14,549 nucleotides of DNA from Enteropsectra breve (lineage: Eukaryota; Microsporidia): contig JALPMN010000521.1 of NCBI GenBank assembly GCA_024243835.1, positions 1-14,549 of the forward strand, given 5' to 3'. The position numbers and the translations under genes were made by a program. Positions 1-7,802 of the stretch are shown in pieces (position 1 is the stretch's first letter; each line of letters starts with the position of its first letter). Under the pieces are notes generated by a model, which was not told the DNA's origin, did no database searches, and saw only the letters and a list, made by a program, of their open reading frames with translations.

Positions 1-5
1 TTCTT

Positions 6-116
6 GAAATCTAAATATTTATTCTTGAAATCTAAACATTTATTTGTGAAATTCAAATTTTTATTAGTGAAATCTAAACATTTATTTATGAAATTCAAAT
101 TTTTATTAGTGAAATC
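6..116. repeat. 21-bp tandem array with 42-bp higher-order unit
   Basis: Five full 21-bp units run from 6 to 110, followed by the start of a sixth (111-116). Units begin GAAAT and come in two flavours, one with CTAAACATTTATT and one with TCAAATTTTTATT. They alternate, so 27-68 and 69-110 are 42-bp repeats differing at a single base. The array may extend beyond the left edge. The period is a multiple of three and the plus frame stays open to position 192, but that frame has no ATG before the repeats and runs antisense into the next gene, so I read this as an intergenic minisatellite. It ends 14 bp from the stop codon of the minus-strand gene at 130. Confidence 0.9.
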
Positions 117-129
117 CCCTGTAATGCCA

Positions 130-690
130 CTACCATCCATTTATCATGTCATTTACAATCTGCGGATTTTCGATAATATTTTTGAGTTCTAAACAGACTT
201 TGGGAATATCCGCTCTAGTTTTGCTTATATCTGGACAAAAGGTGTTTTTGACAGATGAATTGTAGATGGTCACGTCATTTGTTTTAAAGGGCCTTCCGTA
301 TTCCAGATTCATCTTCGGAGAATAGCGCTTAGATGCATTTACATTAAAAAGAGGTATGATACTCTTTTCTCGCTGCTGCTGCCTCTTTCCCTCTTCACTT
401 AAAAATGCGCCAGGAAGTACTGATTTTACAATGCTTTTAGAATCAAATGAAACTTTTCTCCGCTTCTGAATTCTGATTCCGAACTTCTGCATCACTTCGA
501 AGGGAAGAGATGACCCAGGAAGGATCCTGAATGCATACTCTAGAAACGAGCGCAACAGGCCGTTATTAACAATATCTGTGGGCGAGAAACGTAAAATATA
601 TCCCAGTATTCTAACTGTGGGGAGCTTTGCAGCTTCTTCTGACTTCATCTGCATTATTGAATGAATCTCGCTGTTTAAATTCTCATCCAT
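130..690 (-). CDS. orphan protein, 186 aa
   Basis: I do not recognise this protein. It is an uninterrupted 186-residue frame with an ATG at 690 and a TAG at 130-132. The N-terminal 60 residues look helical, with acidic and hydrophobic alternation and the segment RILGYILRFSP. A basic cluster (IQKRRKV) lies near residues 74-80 and a glutamine/arginine-rich stretch (GKRQQQREK) near 101-109. The C-terminal third is mixed and ends in tryptophan. No signal peptide or membrane span is visible. The start is supported by an AAATTTTT run 8-15 bp upstream, matching other genes here, although the CCC triplet is replaced by GCCGC. The basic patches would suit a nucleic-acid-associated protein, but that is only inference. 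It is probably lineage-restricted. Confidence 0.7.
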   Translation of the reverse strand: MDENLNSEIHSIMQMKSEEAAKLPTVRILGYILRFSPTDIVNNGLLRSFLEYAFRILPGSSLPFEVMQKFGIRIQKRRKVSFDSKSIVKSVLPGAFLSEEGKRQQQREKSIIPLFNVNASKRYSPKMNLEYGRPFKTNDVTIYNSSVKNTFCPDISKTRADIPKVCLELKNIIENPQIVNDMINGW

Positions 691-958
691 TTGCGGCTAA
701 AAATTTGACAAAAATAAAAATGCCAAGATCTTTATATAAGCACAATGAAATAAAATATCTTTGAAAATATAATTTATTTAAAGTATTTAAATGACTTTAT
801 ACTCAATATAAAGACTACTCTATAAACTTGTCAGCCATTAGTATGATACTTTTGCCGTTAAAAAAGCGTTAAATTTTGAGTCGCTATTTTCAAAATATAT
901 TTACTAACTAAAGGATAATTAGCAGAGATGCCGATCTGTATGTTTCTACAACGTATTA
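691..958. other. AT-rich spacer between two minus-strand genes
   Basis: This 268-bp spacer holds the start signal of the 186-aa gene and the 3' flank of the TPR-like gene. I see no tRNA, no convincing small ORF and no strong hairpin in it. Confidence 0.5.
699..706 (-). promoter_or_regulatory. AAATTT-type start-proximal signal of the 186-aa gene
   Basis: Read on the minus strand this is AAATTTTT, followed by AGCCGCAA and the ATG at 690. It has the same position and sequence class as signals before other starts in the window. Confidence 0.45.
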
Positions 959-2356
959 TTAAAAGTGAAAGCGCATCGGGCCTATTACCCTATCTGCCAT
1001 AAACCAGTTTTTGAATTCTTCACTAACTGCATACTCAAATTTGTTTTCAAAAACAGACTCGATGTTCTGCATAGATCCCTTATTATACAGAGTATCTAAA
1101 GTGCCTTCTTCAGATCTTTTGTGTCCCACAACAATTTTGTCAAAGAGGAATGAGCATCCGTCGCCCAAAAGCTCTGACCAGCATGTCTTCGATTCTTTCG
1201 CCACAATCTCCAGCTTCTCGGCTTCGCACAGACTGATGTGATTCTCCGCATATTTGATCATATTAATCGTGGACGCAGCGCATCCGATCTTGTCCTGCTC
1301 CATTGCATCCTTCACCTGGATGCGCATTGTACTCGGAACAGCACGGCCCGCCTTCACGAAATCAGCTATTTTTCTGTCTATAAACTTGCCTGTCACAATC
1401 ATCGGATCCAGCCAAATATAGGCCGTGTTGTATATCTGCACGTTCTTGATATCCATCTTCTTCATCTTGGCCAGTACTGGCTGAATCATACAGAAATGCC
1501 TCAAAATAAACAGCTCAATAAGATCAATCTCGTAGTTTTCTTCAAACGAGTGGCTTCTTGCAAAAAATAAGGCCAAAACCATATTATTCTCATTTCTGGT
1601 TGCAATTAGTAAAGAAATTAAGAGCTTGACCACAGCAAAGCTTTTATCGTTTTCATAAATATCAAGCATTTCCTTAATCAACACATCTGCAGTACCGCTC
1701 TTAATGTATTCTAGTAGTATTCTATGAATTACGGATTCGGATTTTATTTCGCCACACAATTCGTTAAGCGTTTTAATTTCTGAGAAAATAAAGTTCTTTT
1801 GCATAATATAAGCGGCAGCACTGGATTCTCTGTGCTTACTCACCCTGTACCACTTATAATTAATGGAGTTATTCTCACGAATTTCTATATTATTGTCAAT
1901 GGCAAACTGAAATAGTTCCCAGTCGCTGATCTTTGATATAAGATCATTTAATTCTTCTGCTATACCATCTAAACAGTTTTCTGAGCTAGTTTCTCTGTAT
2001 TTTTTCAGAAAAAGCTGCTTCCTGATGGCCAATTCCAAAAACGAGGAATTGCCCAGCTGTGCTTCAAAATGTTTTACATCGCTGTATGCTATTTCTGGTG
2101 ACTTTGCTATAACGTACAAGAAATTGGAGTCTATTTCGCGGTGCTTTTTAATCAGCGCGGTGAACATGGGTTTATAGCTTTTGAGATCAAAAAAACAGCT
2201 CAGCAGCAGGAAGTTTGGATACTTTTCGTACAAATCAAGAGCTAAGGTATGTGCGTCCTGGAAATTTCCCTTGTAAAGCGCCTTGAGGCACTGCCCTCTT
2301 TTTCCGCTCAAAAAGTCAACAAGCTGCTGAAAGAAATTGTCATCGTCGCGTGCCAT
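959..2356 (-). CDS. TPR-like protein, probable NatB auxiliary subunit (NAA25/Mdm20)
   Basis: This 465-residue protein resembles the large ribosome-anchoring subunit of N-terminal acetyltransferase B, which with Naa20 acetylates Met-Asp/Glu/Asn/Gln N-termini in the cytosol. What I see: a TPR-like helix pair near residues 25-50 (ALYKGNFQDAHTLALDLYEKYP), a DWELFQFAID segment near residue 145 like the DDW-x-Y/F-L motif of NAA25, and further on ILRHFCMIQPVLAKMKKMDI followed by KNVQIYNTAYIW. That last block lines up with the human NAA25 block in which an L-R-x-Y-C-M-L helix is followed by a K-H-I-Q-x-D-T-x-G-Y motif. It is about half the length of human NAA25 (972 aa) and also shorter than yeast Mdm20 (796 aa). 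The assignment rests on remembered family motifs and is moderate; another TPR scaffold is possible. The start at 2356 is fixed by CCC directly abutting the ATG. Confidence 0.55.
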   Translation of the reverse strand: MARDDDNFFQQLVDFLSGKRGQCLKALYKGNFQDAHTLALDLYEKYPNFLLLSCFFDLKSYKPMFTALIKKHREIDSNFLYVIAKSPEIAYSDVKHFEAQLGNSSFLELAIRKQLFLKKYRETSSENCLDGIAEELNDLISKISDWELFQFAIDNNIEIRENNSINYKWYRVSKHRESSAAAYIMQKNFIFSEIKTLNELCGEIKSESVIHRILLEYIKSGTADVLIKEMLDIYENDKSFAVVKLLISLLIATRNENNMVLALFFARSHSFEENYEIDLIELFILRHFCMIQPVLAKMKKMDIKNVQIYNTAYIWLDPMIVTGKFIDRKIADFVKAGRAVPSTMRIQVKDAMEQDKIGCAASTINMIKYAENHISLCEAEKLEIVAKESKTCWSELLGDGCSFLFDKIVVGHKRSEEGTLDTLYNKGSMQNIESVFENKFEYAVSEEFKNWFMADRVIGPMRFHF

Positions 2357-2368
2357 GGGTAAATTTTT
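2357..2368 (-). promoter_or_regulatory. AAATTT + CCC start motif of the NAA25-like gene
   Basis: On the minus strand the start reads AAAAATTTACCC immediately followed by ATG. It combines both elements seen at other starts in the window with zero spacing, so the 5' UTR must be extremely short or the motif is part of it. Confidence 0.6.
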
Positions 2369-2412
2369 AAATAAAATTATTCGTTATAAAAGATACGATC
2401 AAAATGAGGTCT

Positions 2413-2457
2413 AAATATTCAAATGACTTGGCTTAATTAAGGCTGCATTGAATATTT
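2413..2457. repeat. imperfect inverted repeat in divergent spacer
   Basis: The left arm at 2413-2425 (AAATATTCAAATG) and the right arm at 2446-2457 (CATTGAATATTT) are complementary over 12 bp with one extra A. Between them is a perfect 10-bp palindrome, CTTAATTAAG (2432-2441). It lies 57 bp upstream of the minus-strand start at 2356 and about 270 bp upstream of the plus-strand start at 2725, in the only spacer they share. Confidence 0.75.
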
Positions 2458-2711
2458 TTGTAAAATATTTTTTGAGCAAACGAGTTGATGAAATTATTGA
2501 ATTCATTAAATACTATTTTTTAATTTTAGCCTTGCTTTTTATAGTAGATATGCTAATATCATAGTTAATTTTTCATCTAAAATAAATTCTTACATATAAA
2601 CTTCAAAGTGATATTGAATGCATTTAAAGATGCGGTTGCATACAAATACATAATACTCTGTCTACAATTTGTATTAAGTCTTTTCTTATGCAAAATACTA
2701 AAAATATTTCT

Positions 2712-2719
2712 GGGCACCC
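2712..2719 (+). promoter_or_regulatory. GGGCACCC start motif
   Basis: The octamer GGGCACCC sits 5 bp before the ATG at 2725. GGG- and CCC-type triplets just upstream of the start are characteristic of microsporidian genes, and this decides the start in favour of 2725 over any upstream non-ATG codon. Confidence 0.55.
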
Positions 2720-2724
2720 ATTTT

Positions 2725-3525
2725 ATGGCTGAACAAGCACACAGTGAGTCCAAAAATCATAAACACAGATTCATAGCACTGCAGGAAATGCTGCTTCAAT
2801 ACATCCACGATGCCGAAAAACTCCCTTTGGTAAGCCTTTTAAACGATCCCCTGGTGGTGCCTTCGATGGAAACATATGCCGAAGCGTATCGCGAGCAGGC
2901 TTTTGTGTCTAAAGCCAAAAAGATATTAAAGCAGCTCAGCAAACTCAAAAAGACGAATGGCGATCTCAGAGAGTATTTGAACGATGTTGAACCGATGCCT
3001 GCACCAAAAAGCGAAAATCCAAAGAAGTTCAGCTTCATGCCGTGTTATTTCCCGAACGGACTGGGAATGCTTGAATTTAGTGAGCTTGAGACGTACTGCA
3101 AGGAATACGTTCTGGAGGAGTTTAAAAACGATATGAAACGCATTGGGAGCTTGCAGAAACTGCAAATCCAGCAGCCGGTCTTCACCAGGCAGACTACGGT
3201 CTCCTCCTCACACAGCCTTTTTATTAAGAAATTAGAGCGCATGGAGACACAGGAAACCAAGGCGCAGGCTTCTGAGCTTTTCTCCACCGCTGCAATAAGC
3301 AATGGAGTACTAAAAACGAATCCGCTCCAGACCAAGCCCAATAGCAAAGACTCAAACTTTGTCGAAATAACGAAGGGGTTTCAGAACGGTCTGAATGCAT
3401 CGATGCCTCAACGTCCATATCTGAGCCAGATGAAGCCTCCCCAGTATCTAAAACAACCTGAGCCCCGCAATCCTAGCCCTAATGATGAAAAAGACGAGAA
3501 CACTAAAGATCGTTTCAATTTGTAA
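2725..3525 (+). CDS. orphan protein, 266 aa
   Basis: I do not recognise this protein. I start it at the ATG at 2725 (MAEQAHSES), preceded by GGGCACCC. The frame extends 39 codons further upstream only through a GTG codon. Residues 10-85 are predicted helical and charged, with a lysine-rich segment SKAKKILKQLSKLKK near 61-75. Residues 100-125 hold a more ordered block (FSFMPCYFPNGLGMLEFSE) that looks like the conserved core. The rest is Ser/Thr/Pro/Gln/Asn-rich and likely disordered, with the basic and proline-rich end PPQYLKQPEPRNPSPN. No membrane span remains after the start is corrected. Base composition is ordinary coding GC, well above the flanks, which supports a real gene. It faces UBA1 tail to tail. 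Function is unknown. Confidence 0.7.
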   Translation: MAEQAHSESKNHKHRFIALQEMLLQYIHDAEKLPLVSLLNDPLVVPSMETYAEAYREQAFVSKAKKILKQLSKLKKTNGDLREYLNDVEPMPAPKSENPKKFSFMPCYFPNGLGMLEFSELETYCKEYVLEEFKNDMKRIGSLQKLQIQQPVFTRQTTVSSSHSLFIKKLERMETQETKAQASELFSTAAISNGVLKTNPLQTKPNSKDSNFVEITKGFQNGLNASMPQRPYLSQMKPPQYLKQPEPRNPSPNDEKDENTKDRFNL

Positions 3526-3826
3526 ATACCCGCAGCATATTTCAGTGGGCTTTAAAAGCAATACAGCGTATATTTCTAGATTATAAAACTAAATACAACA
3601 AACCACATTTTCCGATGCTAGTAGAAATAAACCTTATTTATAATCAATTCCATTTTTAATACCACTGATTCTATAATAGTGAGTGACTACTTAAAATCAT
3701 GGATATTTAATTAAAGATAAATAATAACATAGTGTATCCATTGCTTATTGAGATTTCTATCATAAATATCTAAGAAGTTATAAAAATTCTTTTTTTGGTA
3801 AAATAAAGTTTATTAAAAATTATTTA
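3526..3826. other. convergent 3' spacer (orphan / UBA1)
   Basis: This 301-bp AT-rich region lies between two converging stop codons. It contains AATAAA-like hexamers on both strands, including a minus-strand AATAAA that begins on the last bases of the UBA1 stop. I see no ORF or structured RNA. Confidence 0.5.
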
Positions 3827-6631
3827 TTAAAACACTATTGCAATGTTCTCTGGCTCTTCCTCCTCTTCTTCCTCATCAGTCACATAATCAAGATACTGGA
3901 TTTTCTGTCCCTCTCGCCTGTCGCACAGCTCAGCGATGGTTTTGCTGAGATTATCATCGTATTTCTTGCAGTACGTCCAGTAGACTATTTTGGATTTGAG
4001 AGACACCATGTTTATTGTTTTTCCGAGACGCTCCTTGACCTCCTGGATGATCGCCCCAAGATTTTTGTCTTTTATTTCCACGCGGTCCCACAGCGTGTGC
4101 TCCTTTTCCTCGCCGTCAATAAATGCCTTGTGCTTTGCAGCCTCGACAGGATCTGCCAGCACCATAAAAGGCATGGCAAGATCCAGAAATGCATTCTTGT
4201 TATTCGCATTCTTTTCATTAGAATTCTTTTCATTAGAATTATTACTATTGGAATTATTACTATTGGAATTATTTTCTTTGGCATTTTCAGAATCCAAGAA
4301 GTACTTTATTATTTCCAGTGTTGCCAGCCCAGAAACCACCGCTGTGGTTGTTGCGATGGCAGGAATGATCTTCCCTGCAATTCCCTTGATAAAATGCTTC
4401 GACTGCTCCTTGATCTTGTAGTTCCTGGCACGCAGGTTGCTGCATGCATAAACAAAGTCAGAATGCCAGCTGTCCTTGTCAAACTCCAGCAGATTCAGAT
4501 CTTTGAGTTCCACAGGCTCGTCCTTGAAGTCTATCGGGCTTGGCTCGCACAGCGACAGCAGATTTTCCAAATACGAAAAAATCTCGTTTCTGCGGATCTT
4601 CCTGATGTGCATGCACTCAGCCAGCAAATTAGCGGTTGTTTCAACAAAGAGAATGTGTATTTTGTCGTTCACATTGAAGGATATCGGAACTGGCGGTCTT
4701 TTCGGAGGGCTCCAGAACGGAAGGCCCTCTTTAGTCACGTAGTCAGGCGGGAATGATGCCAATAGGCTCTGTATTTTGGTTGAAAACAGCTCTACAAACA
4801 GGCCCAGTGCCACTTTGATGCATTCCTTGATGTCTCTTGGCGCATCCTCGTAAAGCGCCTTGGCCTCGTTTTTGTCCTCCTGTGTTTCAATAAACTCGTT
4901 GATATTTTCAATTTCTTCGTTGAATTTCGTTTTGAAGATCTGCAGTGCCCACTCGATTGCATGGTCGATGGTTGTTGGATGCGACTTTATTGTGCACATC
5001 GGAACACTCGTTTCTGCTGCATCCACCGTGGAGCTGTAGCTCTCCGTGAGATGCGGAAGAACAACCTGAACATGCCCCTTGGTGCCCAGTGTTCCTGCAT
5101 CCACCATCGGCTTGCGGTGCATCACACAGCGCCGGTCCATATATTCACGGGCCTCAACATTGTCCAGTGCATTTGAAACCAAATCCAGTTTCTCAAAAAA
5201 ATGGTCTGAAAAAATATTCTCAGTATCGTTGTTTACAGCGCTGTTGTACGCCACGAGATTGCTGCTGTCTGTAGAACAGAAATCTTCATTTAGAGACTTC
5301 ACCCGCTCAACAGCACTGGCTGATTTTTGCTGTGAAACATCAGCCTCTTTGAACAAAAACTGCCTGTTCAGATTGCTCTGCTCAATATCATCCATATCTG
5401 TCACTGAAATGCGCCCTTTTGCACCAATTCCGCACATCACAAAGTTTTTCAGATTCTCACAGCCGATTGCTCCGGCCCCGACTAGAAACACATTCAGGTG
5501 CTGCAGCTTCTCAAAATTATCTTTTCCAAAGATCTGCGAAATATCTGCATAGCGGTCATCGCTGTTTGCTTCACTGTGAGGCGCATCGTACGGCTCATCA
5601 AAATAGAAAAACTGTTTCAGGGGCGTAAATTTCCCAGATGCAGCTTTGAGAATCTCCTGGGCCACATACCCACCGACAATCGAGCACATGGGCGCTATCA
5701 AGCAGCCCTTCGTTGCTTCAAATCTGTTTTTTAATTTTTTAAATTCTTCTGAATGCTCGTTACTGGAAATCCCGCCACAATAAATAGCATGCAAATCATA
5801 AGCATGTTTTTCATCTCCAAAACTAACAACTAAATCGTCTCGCTCGATCGCCTCTTCAAGTCCAACAAAGTCGATTGTGAAAGGCTCTTTAATCTGCTCA
5901 AAATCACCACCCGCCTTGCAGTCATCCTGCTGGCTCTCATAGCCCATCAGTTTAAACTGTGTTTTGCTTATTCTTTCTACTTTGTAGTTTCTGTGATCAA
6001 TTCTAACGGTATCGTCATTTTCAAGGGAGTGCTTGGAGCCTTCTGCAAGAGTCACAATGCCATCCGCTGTAACATCATTTATAATCCCAGAGCTTGGGGC
6101 ATGCCCGTTCTTATCAACACACGTGTATTGTATCAGATCCACAAATATCTGCGATGAGAGGCCTGAGACATTTCCCATTATGAACTTGACATTGTGTTCT
6201 CTGCACACAGAATTAAGCGCCAGGTTGTAGTGGAGGCTTTGGCTAACTGAAATGACAATGTCGTATTTCGAGGGCTCTGCATCCTTATCAACCACACGCA
6301 CAGAGACGTATTTGTTCAGAGATTTCAAATTTTCTAATACCGCCGCATCACGAGGCTTATTTAAGTCATTTTTGGAAATGTAGAAACTAGATCCAAGATC
6401 TCTTGTCGTAGCCAAAGTCTTGTCATAAACATCGATGTGTCTTATGCCCGCCAGGCACACATTCTTGGCAATCTCCTGGCCAAGGCCGTCCATCCCTATG
6501 ATCAGTATCTTGATCTCCATGAGTTTTTTCATGGCATCATGGCCCAGCACATAGAGCTGTCTGCTGTATAAGTCTTCGTCAACACCAATTTCCGGATTGG
6601 CAGCATCGCTTGCTTGTATTTCTGAACCCAT
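3827..6631 (-). CDS. UBA1: ubiquitin-activating enzyme E1
   Basis: E1 adenylates the C-terminus of ubiquitin with ATP, holds it as a thioester and passes it to E2 enzymes in cytosol and nucleus. The 934-residue protein (yeast Uba1 about 1024) shows the whole fold. The inactive adenylation half starts with LYSRQLYVLG and GMDGLGQEIAKN, including the YSRQL arginine that reaches into the active site. The active adenylation half has the nucleotide loop GAGAIGCEN at about 385-393, then TDMDDIEQSNLNRQFLF and ALDNVEAREYMDRRC. The catalytic cysteine is C546 in VPMCTIKSHP. The C-terminal ubiquitin-fold domain begins after FLDLAMPFM and includes TLWDRVEI. Oddities are an Asn/Ser/Lys-rich insertion at about 783-813 made of 15-bp repeats, and a run of seven glutamates near the C-terminus. 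Start at 6631 follows CCCACAACA. UBA6 is the only close alternative; general E1 is far likelier. Confidence 0.97.
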   Translation of the reverse strand: MGSEIQASDAANPEIGVDEDLYSRQLYVLGHDAMKKLMEIKILIIGMDGLGQEIAKNVCLAGIRHIDVYDKTLATTRDLGSSFYISKNDLNKPRDAAVLENLKSLNKYVSVRVVDKDAEPSKYDIVISVSQSLHYNLALNSVCREHNVKFIMGNVSGLSSQIFVDLIQYTCVDKNGHAPSSGIINDVTADGIVTLAEGSKHSLENDDTVRIDHRNYKVERISKTQFKLMGYESQQDDCKAGGDFEQIKEPFTIDFVGLEEAIERDDLVVSFGDEKHAYDLHAIYCGGISSNEHSEEFKKLKNRFEATKGCLIAPMCSIVGGYVAQEILKAASGKFTPLKQFFYFDEPYDAPHSEANSDDRYADISQIFGKDNFEKLQHLNVFLVGAGAIGCENLKNFVMCGIGAKGRISVTDMDDIEQSNLNRQFLFKEADVSQQKSASAVERVKSLNEDFCSTDSSNLVAYNSAVNNDTENIFSDHFFEKLDLVSNALDNVEAREYMDRRCVMHRKPMVDAGTLGTKGHVQVVLPHLTESYSSTVDAAETSVPMCTIKSHPTTIDHAIEWALQIFKTKFNEEIENINEFIETQEDKNEAKALYEDAPRDIKECIKVALGLFVELFSTKIQSLLASFPPDYVTKEGLPFWSPPKRPPVPISFNVNDKIHILFVETTANLLAECMHIRKIRRNEIFSYLENLLSLCEPSPIDFKDEPVELKDLNLLEFDKDSWHSDFVYACSNLRARNYKIKEQSKHFIKGIAGKIIPAIATTTAVVSGLATLEIIKYFLDSENAKENNSNSNNSNSNNSNEKNSNEKNANNKNAFLDLAMPFMVLADPVEAAKHKAFIDGEEKEHTLWDRVEIKDKNLGAIIQEVKERLGKTINMVSLKSKIVYWTYCKKYDDNLSKTIAELCDRREGQKIQYLDYVTDEEEEEEEPENIAIVF
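4211..4270. repeat. in-frame 15-bp repeats inside UBA1
   Basis: Four 15-bp units encode residues 788-807. Two are CTTTTCATTAGAATT (4211-4225, 4226-4240) and two are ATTACTATTGGAATT (4241-4255, 4256-4270). On the coding strand they give Asn-Ser-Asn-Glu-Lys and Asn-Ser-Asn-Asn-Ser type pentapeptides. The period preserves the frame. The insertion falls in the linker between the active adenylation domain and the ubiquitin-fold domain, where a disordered loop is tolerable. Confidence 0.9.
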
Positions 6632-6640
6632 TGTTGTGGG
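6632..6640 (-). promoter_or_regulatory. CCC start motif of UBA1
   Basis: On the minus strand the sequence is CCCACAACA followed by ATG. The TACCCACA core is shared with the RPL3 start. Confidence 0.55.
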
Positions 6641-6842
6641 TATTTTGTTTTACAAAAATGTGGAAAATGAAACATGTGAAGTACGGGATGAAGAAAAAGA
6701 ATTCGAAAACTAGCAAAGGAGAATTGTAAATAACATTTAAAAGTTAAAAATATACGTGCAATATTAAGCATAAATGATTTACTAAAAGGGTCATTCAAGA
6801 TACTATTAAAATGCATTAAGGCAAAATGTAGTCTTTATTTAA

Positions 6843-6889
6843 ACTAAGATTTAAAAAATACTCATGCAAGCACTAAACTAAATCTTAGT
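6843..6889. repeat. 11-bp perfect inverted repeat
   Basis: ACTAAGATTTA at 6843-6853 and TAAATCTTAGT at 6879-6889 are exact reverse complements separated by 25 nt. It lies roughly mid-way between the UBA1 and BUD23 start codons and could be a stem-loop or a dimeric factor site. Function is unknown. Confidence 0.8.
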
Positions 6890-7085
6890 ACCCAGATACT
6901 GAGATGTCACAGCATCGTTGTTTAATGATATTTTAAAGTTATAAAATACTATAGTTATCTTTTACAAATGCAATATGTATCAGGGTTTCTAAAAGCCTGC
7001 TTTATAACCGTAAAATTGATGTTTTTATACTACGCTTGAATATTTATAAAATAAGTGAATATTTTCACTTTTTTTATTTTGCAAC

Positions 7086-7093
7086 AAAATTTT
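7086..7093 (+). promoter_or_regulatory. AAAATTTT start-proximal signal of BUD23
   Basis: The palindrome AAAATTTT ends 10 bp before the ATG at 7104. There is no CCC. An out-of-frame ATG at 7099 (ATG ATA TGA) makes a two-codon upstream frame overlapping the real start, so the 5' end or scanning must avoid it. Confidence 0.5.
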
Positions 7094-7103
7094 CAAGCAT
7101 GAT

Positions 7104-7802
7104 ATGACAGTTCCGGAGTTGAGCGGGCCAGCCGAGTTGTATTACAACGAAAGTGAAAGTAGCAAATACCACAAAAACAGCAGAATTATAAAAATACAGG
7201 CGGACATAACAGCGAGAGCACTCGAGCTGCTCGATGTGAAGGAAGAGCATGCAGTAATACTCGATTTAGGATGTGGAAGCGGTCTTAGCGGGAAAACAAT
7301 CAATGAGTTCGGCCATGAGTGGGTGGGCATCGATATCTCCGAGTCGATGCTCGTCATCGCCCAGCGCGAAACAGCCTCTCTCGGGCTCATCTGCAGCGAC
7401 ATTGGAGAGCGCATTCCTCTCAGAGACAATGCTGTGGATTATGCAATCAGCATCAGTGCCGTTCAGTGGCTGTTCCAGTCGTACAAGAAGGAGCATTATC
7501 CAATACAGCGCATTAAGTGCCTCTTTAAGAATCTGCACAGGATCGTAAACAGCGGCGCAGTGCTGCAGTTTTACTGCAACAAGAAGGAAACAGAAATTCT
7601 AAAGAAAGAAGCAGTGAATGCAGGATTCTACGGGGGACTGGTTACTGATGCAGAGGGAACAAAGAATGAAAAGATGTACCTTGTGCTGAGCAAAACACGT
7701 ACACCGAATAAAGAGCAGAGGGAGCAGGACGACTATAGAAATAAAAGAAAGAGCATGCCATCAGACAGAAAAAAGTTCATCAAACGGACAGGGAAAAAGT
7801 AA
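7104..7802 (+). CDS. BUD23: 18S rRNA (guanine-N7) methyltransferase
   Basis: Bud23 (human WBSCR22/BUD23) uses S-adenosylmethionine to make the single N7-methylguanosine of the 3' domain of 18S rRNA (G1575 in yeast) and aids 40S maturation. It normally works with Trm112. The 232-residue protein opens with the family-specific PAELYYNESESSKYHKNSR block. SAM motif I is DLGCGSGLSG at 54-63, the ribose-binding acidic residue lies in GIDISESML (D77), and the diagnostic SISAVQWLF is at 116-124. AGFYGGLVTD near 195 matches the conserved region before the tail. The C-terminus is a lysine/arginine-rich tail (YRNKRKSMPSDRKKFIKRTG), as in relatives, suited to rRNA binding and nucleolar targeting. Length is close to the usual 270-280 aa with slight trimming. 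Divergent from UBA1, convergent with RPL3. Confidence 0.95.
   Translation: MTVPELSGPAELYYNESESSKYHKNSRIIKIQADITARALELLDVKEEHAVILDLGCGSGLSGKTINEFGHEWVGIDISESMLVIAQRETASLGLICSDIGERIPLRDNAVDYAISISAVQWLFQSYKKEHYPIQRIKCLFKNLHRIVNSGAVLQFYCNKKETEILKKEAVNAGFYGGLVTDAEGTKNEKMYLVLSKTRTPNKEQREQDDYRNKRKSMPSDRKKFIKRTGKK

Larger units (their letters stand above)
2357..2724. other. divergent intergenic region (NAA25-like / orphan)
   Basis: This 368-bp AT-rich spacer contains the two start motifs and the inverted repeat at 2413-2457. A plus-strand frame is open from 2608 but begins with GTG and encodes a hydrophobic string typical of translated AT-rich DNA, so I do not count it as coding. Confidence 0.6.
6632..7103. 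other. divergent intergenic region (UBA1 / BUD23)
   Basis: This 472-bp AT-rich spacer holds the two start motifs and the inverted repeat at 6843-6889. A CCC-preceded ATG near 6904 opens only ten codons, so I see no additional gene. Confidence 0.55.

Noticed and set aside
4..192. Plus-strand frame of 62 codons across the 21-bp repeats
   Set aside because: It begins with TTG, is made of AT-rich repeats and then runs antisense into the 130-690 gene.
2608..2724. Hydrophobic 39-codon N-terminal extension of the 266-aa orphan, like a signal anchor
   Set aside because: It starts at GTG, lies in spacer-like AT-rich DNA, and the GGGCACCC motif marks the ATG at 2725.
4097..4756. Long plus-strand frame antisense to UBA1
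   Set aside because: It is a shadow of the E1 coding frame; E1 motifs on the other strand are unambiguous.
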